NCBI GenBank assembly: GCA_016707285.1
Contig: JADJIA010000001.1
Span: 868,001 to 932,000, forward strand
DNA from: Ignavibacteriales bacterium
GTDB taxonomy: Bacteria; Bacteroidota; Ignavibacteria; Ignavibacteriales; Ignavibacteriaceae
Length of the DNA stretch: 64,000 nucleotides
Direction: 5' to 3'
Shown here: in pieces, positions 1 through 8,082 of the stretch
Position numbering within the stretch: position 1 is the first letter of the stretch
Layout: each line of letters starts with the position of its first letter
Notes under the pieces: model-generated
What the model was told of the DNA's origin: nothing
The model's input: the letters and a program-made list of their open reading frames with translations, nothing else
The model's database searches: none
Translations under genes and position numbers: made by a program

Positions 1-821
1 TCGTTCTTCTTGGAAGTGTATTAAACTTACCTGTTGGTGACCTCTTTATGGCGGCGGTTATCCCCGGATTAGGACTTGTATTCCTCATCTTCCTTTGGAT
101 CGTGGTACTGAATTTTTTAAAACCATCAGCTTTCCCTCCCATGCCGGAAGCAGAACTTGTGGAATTCAGAAAAGGGAGAATGAAGAAGATAGCCACTGCT
201 TTTTTTCTACCCGGTATTCTCGTATTTCTTGTGTTGGGATCAATCTTCCTCGGAATTGCATCCCCCACAGAAGCAGCAGGAATAGGTGCACTTGGCGCTA
301 TTGGTTTAGCCGCACTTCGGAAGAACCTGAACATGGAAAATCTTAAATATGTAATGAAAAAAACAGTGACAATAACTACGATGGCTTTAATCATCCTTGT
401 GGGTGCCACTGCTTTTTCACTGGTTTTTAGAGAACTTGAAGGAGATGTTATCCTCACTGACATCATAATGGCTTCAGAAATTTCGCCCGGAATTTTCCTT
501 TTCCTTGTGATGTTAATAATCTTCCTCGCCGGATTCCTGATCGACTTTATCGAGATAATTTTTATTATCGTACCAATAGTTGATCCAATTTTCCGCCACT
601 TTGGAATGGACATGATGTGGATCGCCATCTTGATAGCTATGAATCTGCAAACTTCATTCCTGACACCGCCTTTTGGTTTCACCCTCTTTTATTTAAAAGG
701 TGTGGCACCTATGGGAGTAAAAACCATCGATATGTATAAAGGGATGATTCCCTATATCATCATTCAGATCATTGCACTCGCTCTTGTTGTGGCTTTCCCC
801 GGGATTGTCAGACTACTTTAG
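1..821 (+). CDS. dctM: TRAP transporter large permease (DctM-like), 3' part
   Basis: The reading frame is open from the left window edge (first full codon at base 3), so this is the C-terminal part of a larger gene; the ATG at 48 is probably internal. The product is very hydrophobic with about six membrane segments, and it carries the glycine-rich ASPTEAAGIGA stretch and the NLQTSFLTPPFGF stretch typical of DctM permeases. In this family DctM is the ion-coupled membrane subunit of a tripartite periplasmic-binding-protein-dependent importer, often for organic acids. The small DctQ subunit and the binding protein would lie further left. The last codons overlap the convergent gene at 813 by a few bases, so no terminator lies between them. 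The substrate cannot be read from this part. Confidence 0.93.
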   Translation, partial: VLLGSVLNLPVGDLFMAAVIPGLGLVFLIFLWIVVLNFLKPSAFPPMPEAELVEFRKGRMKKIATAFFLPGILVFLVLGSIFLGIASPTEAAGIGALGAIGLAALRKNLNMENLKYVMKKTVTITTMALIILVGATAFSLVFRELEGDVILTDIIMASEISPGIFLFLVMLIIFLAGFLIDFIEIIFIIVPIVDPIFRHFGMDMMWIAILIAMNLQTSFLTPPFGFTLFYLKGVAPMGVKTIDMYKGMIPYIIIQIIALALVVAFPGIVRLL

Positions 822-2579
822 AATGACAAGTTTTTTCACTTCCGAACGGGTTTTTCCACTTGAAGTGGTAACTGTCATTTTATAAAAATATACTCCAGAT
901 GTGAGATTTTCAACATTTGCATCCATAGAAGTTGTAAAAACTCCGGCATCAGAATTTTTATTCACCAAGGTTTTTATCTCAACTCCGGTCGAATTGTAAA
1001 GTTTAATCGTGACCATCCCCCCTTCCTGAAGACGGTATCGGATTGTTGTTGTCGTAACTCCCGATTCTGTTCCCGTAGAGAAAGGATTTGGATAATTTTG
1101 TTCAAGAACAAACCCTGAAGGAAGTTCACCCTCAACCGAGGCTTCTCCAAGGAAATGCCTGCTTCCGTCAAAATCAATTTGATACAGATGATAGAGTCCG
1201 GAATTGGTGTTTAACTCATTATCAGTAAATTCATAAACCGTTGGTTCGGTGGATGTACCTTTTCCTTTAATTGTTCCGATATTTACCGAATTCTCACCTG
1301 AAATTCTAAATATTTCAAATCTGTCGTTGTTCATCTCGGTGGCAGTTGTCCATCTCAAAACAGGAAAACCCTTTATGGTGGTTGCTGAAAAAGAGATAAG
1401 TTCAACAGGAACTACATATCCATAAACTCCCTGTCTTCCGAGAATCTCAGCGTTCCCTGTGGAATAATCATACCAGATCACAAATAGTGAATCAGAACCG
1501 GGAAATCTCTTTAATGCAATCCTCGCCTGATATGAATTATCGGGATTGTTTGAAAGGTTAACAGGTGTTGACCAGTTATCACCTGAATTGGTTGACATCG
1601 AAAAATAGATATCGGAATTGTCATAGTTTGGAGCGGAATGTGTGTTGTCAAACCATGACATATAAATTCTATGCTGTCCATTTGGTTCATCAGCGATTGC
1701 CAGATCAGCAAAAGAAGAGTTCCCACTGTTGTTTGTAAGGTTTACGGGTGCCGACCATGTTATCCCTTTATCAGTCGATTTCATCAAAGCAATTTCTGAA
1801 AAATTGATCTGATACATATCTTGTGAAGCAATGTAAACCGAGTTGTCTCTTGCCGCAAGCGCCACACGGGTTTGAGGTAGTACATCGTCTGTAAGTTTTC
1901 TGTATGGACTCCATGTTACACCCCCATCATCTGAATAGATGTAGGCAATGTCATGGGCAGGATAGGACGGAGAATCGAGCCATATACAGTGTAATCTTCC
2001 ACTCTGATAAAGAACCTGTACCCAGCGACTGTCAACTATCGTATTGGAAACATTTACAGGTGCGCTCCATGATACCCCCAAATCTGTGGATTTTGCAAAA
2101 TATATCTGGTATTTACCGGGTCGTTCTTCCCATGCTGCATACAAAGTGGAACCGTCAAAAGTGATCTTTGGAGTTATTCCGGTCGAATTGTTTTGCGTTG
2201 ATATTACAATCGGTTGGGACCATGTGTCACCATAATCAGTTGATCGTTGACAATGGACAACATATCCGTTTGTTCCATTGTAATGATATAGCACCACAAG
2301 TGTATTCCCCACTCCGTAAAGGACAGGCCATCCTGAAATTGAACTGCCGTCATATACAGTTACATTTGAGTACCAACTCACTCCACAATTGGTTGATCTC
2401 TTAAATTTAATCATCCCATTGTCACCCCAAACAACATAAAAATTGGAGCCATCGGCAAACACCGCATGATAATCAGATGTAGCAGACATGGTATTGGAAA
2501 GATTCACCGTCGGCAAAAAATTCACCTGTGCAATAACTCCCGCCACCCCAAACACAACCAAAAAGAAAACTTTTCTCAT
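813..2579 (-). CDS. Secreted sialidase/BNR-repeat protein with T9SS sorting domain
   Basis: The product begins with a signal peptide (MRKVFFLVVFGVAGVIAQ). I chose the ATG at 2579, not the one at 2615, because GGAG lies a few bases upstream and the signal peptide starts there. The body has at least six Asp-box motifs (S-x-D-x-G-x-T/S-W, for example STDYGDTWS and SDDGGVTWS), which mark a sialidase-type beta-propeller. Next comes a short beta-rich linker, then a C-terminal T9SS type A sorting domain with NYPNPFS and a final VKKLVILK. The family role is an exported or surface-attached propeller. Asp-boxes alone do not prove glycosidase activity, and I see no clear catalytic arginine triad. The gene converges on the TRAP gene and overlaps its end. 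Confidence 0.85.
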   Translation of the reverse strand: MRKVFFLVVFGVAGVIAQVNFLPTVNLSNTMSATSDYHAVFADGSNFYVVWGDNGMIKFKRSTNCGVSWYSNVTVYDGSSISGWPVLYGVGNTLVVLYHYNGTNGYVVHCQRSTDYGDTWSQPIVISTQNNSTGITPKITFDGSTLYAAWEERPGKYQIYFAKSTDLGVSWSAPVNVSNTIVDSRWVQVLYQSGRLHCIWLDSPSYPAHDIAYIYSDDGGVTWSPYRKLTDDVLPQTRVALAARDNSVYIASQDMYQINFSEIALMKSTDKGITWSAPVNLTNNSGNSSFADLAIADEPNGQHRIYMSWFDNTHSAPNYDNSDIYFSMSTNSGDNWSTPVNLSNNPDNSYQARIALKRFPGSDSLFVIWYDYSTGNAEILGRQGVYGYVVPVELISFSATTIKGFPVLRWTTATEMNNDRFEIFRISGENSVNIGTIKGKGTSTEPTVYEFTDNELNTNSGLYHLYQIDFDGSRHFLGEASVEGELPSGFVLEQNYPNPFSTGTESGVTTTTIRYRLQEGGMVTIKLYNSTGVEIKTLVNKNSDAGVFTTSMDANVENLTSGVYFYKMTVTTSSGKTRSEVKKLVILK

Positions 2580-2622
2580 TTTACACTCCAATAAATATTG
2601 AAAAAATCTATCCATACGGCAC

Positions 2623-2941
2623 CCCTCCGGGGCGCATTTTGATTTTGAATTATTCTACCCAAGATTCGATATATTTTTTCGATTCTACCCAGACGAGACC
2701 CCTAACGGGGCCGACTTTAAAAATTCGATATATTTTTTCGATTCTACCCAGACGAGACCCCTAACGGGGCCGACTTTAAAAATTCGATATATTTTTTCGA
2801 TTCTACCCAGACGAGACCCCTACGGGCTTTAATTGTTTTTTATTCGAGGCCCTAACGGGGCCGACTTTAAAAATTCGATATATTTTTTCGATTCTACCCA
2901 GACGAGACCCCCTCCGGGGCGCATTTTGATTTTGAATTATT
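2623..2941. repeat. Intergenic 59-bp tandem repeat block with flanking copies of a second element
   Basis: Four near-identical copies of a unit beginning ATTCGATATATTTTTTCG start at 2664, 2723, 2782 and 2873. The first three are exactly 59 bp apart and the fourth follows after 91 bp. Each unit contains a small inverted repeat of the form CCCC-TAAC-GGGG. The block is bracketed by two copies of a related element (CCCCTCCGGGGCGCATTTTG), near 2623-2654 and 2910-2941. It lies between the start of the sialidase-like gene and the end of the cation-efflux gene, and contains no gene. It looks like a locally amplified hairpin repeat family, not a CRISPR array, because there are no spacers. Confidence 0.85.
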
Positions 2942-2967
2942 ATTATTGCATTATTGGATTATTGCAT

Positions 2968-3906
2968 TCACAAAAACAGATTTCCGTCTTCATTTTTCAC
3001 TTTGTAAAGGTGTGGGGCAAACGGCTCAATATGGCATAGAACATCAGCTACACTTGGATACATCTCTTTGATGGAATCTTTCACCCAATGGGCTATCTCA
3101 TGACCATCATGAACAGAAATATCGCCATCTACAATTACATGCATATCGATGTAATATTCAAAACCCATCTTTCTTACAAAACATTTTTCGATATCCCTCA
3201 CACCTTTCACTTTTTTTGCGCATACTTTTATTTTCTCCCTGAATTCCTCGGGAGGAGCCGTATCAAGTATCTCCCTGAGCGCAGGCATAAAAAGTGAAAT
3301 TGCATTGTAAACAATTATGAATGAGGCAAACAGTGCTGCATAATCGTCACTTTGTTCATAACCATCTCCACCGATCAGGGCAATTGAAATTCCGATAAAT
3401 GCTGCGGCTGAAGTGATAGCATCACTTCTATGGTGCCAGGCATCGTTTTTAACTGCAACACTTCCCAATCCTTCACCTACAACAATTATCTTCCGAAAGA
3501 GTACTTCCTTTACAAAAATAACACCCACCAGAACCAATAGAGTATATGGTGCAGGTGCATGGTGTGGAGTGATTATTTCGTGAAGAGCCTGAACGATAAT
3601 TACTATTGCAGCCGCCACAAGCATGAGTGCGACAAACATACCCGCAAGAGGTTCTGCTTTACCATGACCATAAGGATGATCTGCATCCTTGGGACGGGAG
3701 GCGTATTTTAGTCCCGCAAGAACAATGGTTGAAGTAAAAATATCTGAAAGTGACTCAATTGCGTCTGCGATCAAAGCATAAGAGTTGCCAACTATTCCCG
3801 CAGTTCCCTTTATTATCACAAGAACAAATGAAACAAGAATTCCAAGCAATGTGGTTTTCATTCCCTTGCGTGAAGATTTTTTAAGATAATCCGCTTTTTG
3901 GGGCAT
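2968..3906 (-). CDS. Cation diffusion facilitator family transporter
   Basis: The 312-residue product has the cation diffusion facilitator layout: about six membrane segments in the first 210 residues, then a cytoplasmic domain. The metal-site pairs are visible: ADAIESLSD in the second membrane segment (Asp about 48 and 55) and HHRSDA in the fifth (His about 159, Asp about 162). A histidine- and aspartate-rich loop (DADHPYGHGK) lies between segments 2 and 3. The family exports divalent metals such as zinc, iron, cobalt or manganese from the cytoplasm using the proton gradient. The ATG overlaps the stop of the upstream repressor gene as TAATG at 3906, which suggests translational coupling and control by that repressor. 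Which metal is carried cannot be told from the sequence. Confidence 0.93.
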   Translation of the reverse strand: MPQKADYLKKSSRKGMKTTLLGILVSFVLVIIKGTAGIVGNSYALIADAIESLSDIFTSTIVLAGLKYASRPKDADHPYGHGKAEPLAGMFVALMLVAAAIVIIVQALHEIITPHHAPAPYTLLVLVGVIFVKEVLFRKIIVVGEGLGSVAVKNDAWHHRSDAITSAAAFIGISIALIGGDGYEQSDDYAALFASFIIVYNAISLFMPALREILDTAPPEEFREKIKVCAKKVKGVRDIEKCFVRKMGFEYYIDMHVIVDGDISVHDGHEIAHWVKDSIKEMYPSVADVLCHIEPFAPHLYKVKNEDGNLFL

Positions 3907-4541
3907 TAAACCTTCTTCTCTATCAAGACCACTTTATAAGCCCTGATCTGTTCCTTTTTAAAAAACATCGGCGGAATCGCTTGATTGTAAGAAGTTAAAA
4001 TTACTATTCCGGGAATATCCTTCGATTCCGAGTAGAGTTTTAAAGCCCCTTTAGTTTTGTCATAAAGAGCAACAACAAGATCACCATCTTTCAATTTTCC
4101 ATAAAGACTTACCAGTACATAATCTCCGGGATTTACCATCGGCATCATGCTGTAACCAAATTCTTCATCAATTTTCAGATAAAAATGGGTGTCGGGATCA
4201 TACTCAAGGTTCTTAAATTCGTTCAGTTCACTCCAGTCCTGAACATCAGCCCTACCCGCAGGTATCGTGCCCAGGACGCGGAATACCCGTCCGTCTGTGG
4301 CTTTTCTGCCGGATTCCTTCTCCTTCAAGTTTTTTCCTGACCCCGTTAAGAGCCAATCGATGTCACACCCCAAATCGGAGAGTTTTATCAAAAGCTCTGA
4401 ACCTGGCGAGATTTTTCCCGACAGATATGAGTTTAATGTCTGTGGCGACATGTCAAGTGAACCGGCAAAATCTTTTAACCTGTCGGTTTTTGAATATGCA
4501 AATTCTCTCAGCCTCCTGGCTATAAATATTTTTTCTTTCAT
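3906..4541 (-). CDS. XRE-family repressor with S24 (LexA/CI-like) peptidase domain
   Basis: The 211-residue product has an N-terminal helix-turn-helix (residues about 5-65, with SLDMSPQTLNSYLSGKISPG) and a C-terminal S24 domain. The self-cleavage elements are in order: an Ala-Gly bond in IPAGRADV (about 95-96), the serine in GYSMMP (about 131) and the lysine in GALKLY (about 168). Known members are repressors that cleave themselves after DNA damage or another signal; some only dimerise through this domain. The stop codon overlaps the start of the downstream metal-efflux gene, so the two are probably one transcript. A small gene is read in the opposite direction upstream, with palindromes in the shared promoter region. 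Confidence 0.9.
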   Translation of the reverse strand: MKEKIFIARRLREFAYSKTDRLKDFAGSLDMSPQTLNSYLSGKISPGSELLIKLSDLGCDIDWLLTGSGKNLKEKESGRKATDGRVFRVLGTIPAGRADVQDWSELNEFKNLEYDPDTHFYLKIDEEFGYSMMPMVNPGDYVLVSLYGKLKDGDLVVALYDKTKGALKLYSESKDIPGIVILTSYNQAIPPMFFKKEQIRAYKVVLIEKKV

Positions 4542-4617
4542 TTCAATTTTAAACTTGACTTATATAAGCTATTTATCTTAGTTTAGCAGCGTGATAAGTT
4601 AATTATTTTATTTTTTG

Positions 4618-4633
4618 TAAGATTAACATCTTA
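4618..4633. promoter_or_regulatory. Perfect palindrome, candidate operator for the S24 repressor
   Basis: TAAGAT-TAAC-ATCTTA is an inverted repeat with perfect 6-bp arms in the divergent intergenic region 4542-4689. A second palindrome (CTTATATAAG) lies at 4559-4568, close to the repressor start. XRE-S24 repressors usually bind palindromes in their own promoter. The assignment is by position and symmetry only. Confidence 0.4.
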
Positions 4634-4689
4634 AATGTAACACATTTTAAACAAATAACAATAGCCAAAATAGTGAAAGTGAGGAGAAC

Positions 4690-4917
4690 ATGGATACACT
4701 TCCGGGAAAGAATTTTGAAGAACTGCGAAACCTTGGTTTAATTGATGAATCGGGTTACCGCAACTTTAAAATCAAACAAAAATTCGACGAATTAAAAAAT
4801 CAGGGGTTAAAAACCAGCATCATTAAGGAGATTCTGGCAGATGAGTTTGCGCTCTCCCCTGAATCAATTCATGGTATCTATTACCGTAAAAAGGAGAAAT
4901 ACCGATTTGTGAATTGA
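4690..4917 (+). CDS. Small protein of unknown function, divergent from the S24 repressor
   Basis: A 75-residue ORF with a good ribosome-binding site (AGGAG shortly before the ATG). The product is charged and predicted helical, with no signal peptide or membrane segment. Its C-terminal third (LADEFALSPESIHGIYYRKKEKY) has the look of a small helix-turn-helix. I do not recognise the family. Its position, divergent from a self-cleaving repressor and sharing a palindrome-bearing promoter region, makes it a candidate target or partner of that repressor, by analogy with phage-type repressor/anti-repressor pairs. That role is inference only. Confidence 0.65.
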   Translation: MDTLPGKNFEELRNLGLIDESGYRNFKIKQKFDELKNQGLKTSIIKEILADEFALSPESIHGIYYRKKEKYRFVN

Positions 4918-4931
4918 AGGGGCATAAAAAA

Positions 4932-4959
4932 AGAGGCTGCCTCTTTCGAAGCAGCCTCT
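4932..4959 (-). terminator. Intrinsic terminator after the CPYSG-repeat gene
   Basis: The hairpin has 9-bp perfect arms (AGAGGCTGC / GCAGCCTCT) and a 10-base loop. On the minus strand it is followed by a run of seven T residues. It lies about 30 bp beyond the minus-strand stop codon at 4987 and could also stop read-through from the small plus-strand gene ending at 4917. Confidence 0.85.
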
Positions 4960-4986
4960 CTCTGCGAACAATTAATTAGTTATGAA

Positions 4987-5341
4987 CTAAACTTTTTTTA
5001 CTTCAATCTTCTTTTCAGGCATTGATTCTTTATCAGAAGAAACTTTTCCCTTTTCTCCTGTTACAGGGCATTCAGATTTATCACCTGAATAGGGGCATTC
5101 ACCCTTCTTCCCGGAATAGGGGCATTCAGAGTCTCCGGCTTTCTGCTTTTCATTGTTTTAAAGCACCTTTTTTGCCGGAATAAGGACAAGTGGCTGTTTT
5201 ACCACCTGTGGAATAAGGACACTCTTGTTTTTTTACTTCCTTTTTAGGATCACCATTGTCGCCGGCTAATGTGGTGTGTCCCGTCCACGAAAAACCCAAA
5301 ATAAAAGCTGCAACAAAAGATGCATATACAAACAATCTCAT
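4987..5341 (-). CDS. Small secreted Cys-Pro-Tyr-Ser-Gly repeat protein, reading frame broken once
   Basis: The frame starts at 5341 with a signal peptide and continues into a lysine-rich segment with two C-P-Y-S repeats before a stop at 5150. The same repeat continues in the next frame (C-P-Y-S-G, C-P-Y-S-G, C-P-V-T-G) to a TAG at 4987-4989. Removing one A from the AAAA run near 5156 joins them into one protein of about 117 residues with five regularly spaced cysteine repeats. The break is therefore most likely a homopolymer error. I do not recognise the family. The regular cysteines in a secreted, lysine-rich small protein suggest metal binding or disulphide chemistry, but this is unproven. 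A strong terminator follows. Confidence 0.7.
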
Positions 5342-5412
5342 TATAACCTCCGTGCTTTATTATTACAAACTATTATTATCAAATTCAAGTTCCCGATATG
5401 CATAATTCTAAT

Positions 5413-5497
5413 GTTCCGAGGTCGGTTCCGAGGTTCCAAGTTCCAGTTCGAGGTTCCGAAGTTCCGGGGTTCCGAGGTTCCGAAGTTCCGGGGTTCT
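5413..5497. repeat. Degenerate short direct repeat (GTTCCGAG-type words)
   Basis: The stretch is built almost entirely from variants of GTTCCGAGG, GTTCCGAAG and GTTCCGGGG in direct orientation. It lies between the divergent starts of the CPYSG protein and the TauE-like permease. No coding potential is apparent. Similar word-built intergenic blocks, with different words, occur at 14120-14217 and 21955-22062. Confidence 0.75.
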
Positions 5498-5551
5498 AAT
5501 TTTTTTTACTAATTTTGTCTTTTAACTTTTTCATGTTTCAGAAAAACAATT

Positions 5552-6295
5552 TTGGACGATCTTCTTAAATATTCTCTTCTTCTCATAACAGGATTTTTCA
5601 CCGGCATACTTAATATTATGGCAGGCGGTGGCTCCATACTTACTCTTCCCGCTCTGATTTATATCGGGCTTGATCCCAATCTCGCAAACGGTACAAACCG
5701 CATCTTCATTTTAATGCAAAACCTGACTGCCGTTGTAGCTTTTTCGAATGAAAAAATGAGTTATTTTAAGGAATCATTTCGACTTGCAATCTACACCATT
5801 CCGGGGGCGATTATTGGTGCGTTCGCAGCTGTAAAAGTGGATGGAGATGTATTTGTTAAAATTCTCGGTGTGGTAACTATCGTTTTGTCGCTGCTTATGT
5901 TCATCCCCGTAAAGACGGGTGAGGGGGCAAACCCGGTAAAATCGAAACTTCTTTTATACCCGCTCCTTTTTGCAATAGGGTTTTATGGTGGATTCATTCA
6001 GGCGGGAACCGGCATATTTATTATGTTTGTATTGAGGAGTTTTCTCAAACTTGATCTCGTGAAAGTGAATGTCCATAAAGTTTTTATCGCATTTATTTTC
6101 ACTATTCCGGCATTTTTTATCTTTGTTTATCATGGTCAAATCGATTGGATCGCCGGATTTGTGTTGGGAATTGGCTCCATTTTTGGTGCCTGGTTCTCAG
6201 CGAAAGTGCTTTCAAAACATGGTGAAAAAATTGTTAAAATTGTCCTGCTTGTTTCAAGTTTTCTTATCGCATTAGACCTTTTGGATGTTATATAA
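5552..6295 (+). CDS. TauE/SafE family sulfite exporter-like permease
   Basis: The 247-residue product is an integral membrane protein with about eight segments. It has the TauE/SafE signature NIMAGGGSILTLPAL near the N-terminus and the inverted counterpart FIQAGTGIFIMFVLR in the second half. Members move organosulfur compounds, sulfite or other small anions, and the substrate here is unknown. The likely start is the TTG at 5552: no in-frame ATG lies upstream, and the ATG at 5533 is in another frame and closes quickly. The gene overlaps the start region of the following outer-membrane gene, suggesting one transcript. Confidence 0.87.
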   Translation: MDDLLKYSLLLITGFFTGILNIMAGGGSILTLPALIYIGLDPNLANGTNRIFILMQNLTAVVAFSNEKMSYFKESFRLAIYTIPGAIIGAFAAVKVDGDVFVKILGVVTIVLSLLMFIPVKTGEGANPVKSKLLLYPLLFAIGFYGGFIQAGTGIFIMFVLRSFLKLDLVKVNVHKVFIAFIFTIPAFFIFVYHGQIDWIAGFVLGIGSIFGAWFSAKVLSKHGEKIVKIVLLVSSFLIALDLLDVI

Positions 6296-6296
6296 T

Positions 6297-7961
6297 ATGA
6301 AATTAACAACTCTTGCTTTTATAATCGTGCTCTTTTCAATATCAACATTTGCACAGGTTGAAAATATACAGATCGACAATCCTGTCTATTCATTCCTGAA
6401 AAGGATGAAAGTGAAAGGAATTATCGAGAGTATCCACGATGATGTACCAAACATGTCGAGAGCCGAGGTTAACGGTCTTTTGATGCAAATAAAAGAACAG
6501 GATAAAAAACTTTCCCCCACCGAAAAACAAAAATTGATCCGTTTCATTGAAAATTTTTCCGGGGTGACAGAAGGTGAAAATGTCACAAAACTTTGGGGTG
6601 GAGAAAGTTTTGCTCAAAACCTGGAAGACATTGTTTCAGACAAAATCAAATACCTCTGGGCTTATAAAAATGACTTCGTTTCTGTTTATGCTGAGGGGAT
6701 TGGATCACTTCAATATGGTCACAGATTAAAACCCGATATAAATAATTCGGCCATTTATGATGTGGGTTTCAGAGTGCAAGGTACTGTAAACGACAACTTT
6801 GGTTATATGTTGTATGTCGTCAAAGGACTTGCCACCGGGAACAGAGAATTTTCTTTGGATGTTGATCCCCGGCTTGCCTACAATTTTAAGTTTGTTGAAA
6901 ATATTGAGTTCGCCCCAAGTTATGACTATACTGACGGCTACCTAAAATGGAGCAGTACCCCGACTAAAGGGATGGAAGTCTTGGCGCAAATTGGAAGAGA
7001 AAAAACAAAGTTTTCTTTTGGCTACGGAAGTAACCTCGTTTTGTCAGGTAACCATGCAAATCTCGACTTTTTAAAATTTCAATTTAAGTATGGACCCGTC
7101 CGATACACCTCTTACCAGGCTTCAACCGTTGGACGATTCCAAACAATCAGAAACGACAATTATACCAAATATTTTGCTGCCAACAAGTTTCAATTACATT
7201 TTCCCGATCTTTTTGATGTCTCCATCGGCGAAGTTATTGTTTATTCGGGAAGAGGACTCGATCTGGCATATCTTAATCCACTCATATTTTATAAATTTGC
7301 TGAGATGTCACTTCAAGACAGGGACAATGGAACTTTATTCTTCGACTTTCAGTCAGATTTTATACCTGATCTTGAATTACAGGCATCATTTTTCCTCGAT
7401 GAAAATATTCTGGGTGAATTGGCAGATCTGGAACGATTTTCAAACAAAACAGCGTATCAACTTGGAGCTTTTTGGTACACTCCAATAAATGATCTTACCA
7501 TGATTGCAGAATATACCCGGATAAGACCCTATGTCTATACCCACACCAACCCCGGAAACACTTATACTTCGTGGGACTCTCCTGTGGGGCATATCATTGG
7601 TCCCAACGCTGATCAAATCCTTTTTAAGGCTGAATATGCTCTAAATTATGTCACTAATATTTTTGCATCTTTTAGCCACACAAGAAAAGGTTTAAATCTA
7701 TATGACGAAAACGGAAATTTGACCTATAATGCCGGCGGAAACCTTTTTGAACCACACAGAGCCGATGTCGATTCAGATCATATTAAGTTTTTATCAGGTG
7801 ATGTTTATAATTATGATGACCTTGAAGTGGGACTTTCATACGAGGCTTTCAGGGACCTGACCTTTTTTCTCTCATTTAGACATAAAACCGCAAAACAGAT
7901 TGCAACCGGTAACTCCACAGAGGTAACCTGGATAAACTTTAAATTTACTATCGAATATTGA
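6297..7961 (+). CDS. Wzi-like outer-membrane beta-barrel protein (capsule assembly family)
   Basis: I start the gene at the ATG at 6297, where a clear signal peptide begins (MKLTTLAFIIVLFSISTFAQ). The mature protein has an N-terminal helical region of about 90 residues (VYSFLKRMKVKGIIESIHDD, SRAEVNGLL) followed by many amphipathic strands and a last strand ending in NFKFTIEY, as expected for an outer-membrane barrel. The arrangement, and local words such as SFGYGSNLVLSGNHANLDF and YSGRGLDLAYLNPLIFYKF, match the Wzi capsule-assembly family. Wzi binds capsular polysaccharide at the cell surface in enterobacteria, while many members in this phylum have no tested role. It directly follows the TauE-like permease. 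Confidence 0.75.
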   Translation: MKLTTLAFIIVLFSISTFAQVENIQIDNPVYSFLKRMKVKGIIESIHDDVPNMSRAEVNGLLMQIKEQDKKLSPTEKQKLIRFIENFSGVTEGENVTKLWGGESFAQNLEDIVSDKIKYLWAYKNDFVSVYAEGIGSLQYGHRLKPDINNSAIYDVGFRVQGTVNDNFGYMLYVVKGLATGNREFSLDVDPRLAYNFKFVENIEFAPSYDYTDGYLKWSSTPTKGMEVLAQIGREKTKFSFGYGSNLVLSGNHANLDFLKFQFKYGPVRYTSYQASTVGRFQTIRNDNYTKYFAANKFQLHFPDLFDVSIGEVIVYSGRGLDLAYLNPLIFYKFAEMSLQDRDNGTLFFDFQSDFIPDLELQASFFLDENILGELADLERFSNKTAYQLGAFWYTPINDLTMIAEYTRIRPYVYTHTNPGNTYTSWDSPVGHIIGPNADQILFKAEYALNYVTNIFASFSHTRKGLNLYDENGNLTYNAGGNLFEPHRADVDSDHIKFLSGDVYNYDDLEVGLSYEAFRDLTFFLSFRHKTAKQIATGNSTEVTWINFKFTIEY

Positions 7962-8082
7962 TCTGATTCACAGTAAAATACTATTTTTTTTGTTAAATTA
8001 GTGTTATCTTTAAATTCATATTTGAACCATTGTTTCAAATCTTTCTTTAATCAAATTCGATTCGAAATCGTACACGGGATCT

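Noticed and set aside
2664..2931. Possible CRISPR array near the sialidase-like gene, given cas6 5 kb away
   Set aside because: The copies are directly adjacent 59-bp units with no unique spacers, and each unit is mostly an intergenic hairpin element.
5150..5160. Programmed frameshifting in the CPYSG gene (TTTAAAAC-like slippery context)
   Set aside because: The continuing frame is +1, not the -1 frame expected for that heptamer, and many neighbouring genes show equal one-base homopolymer errors.
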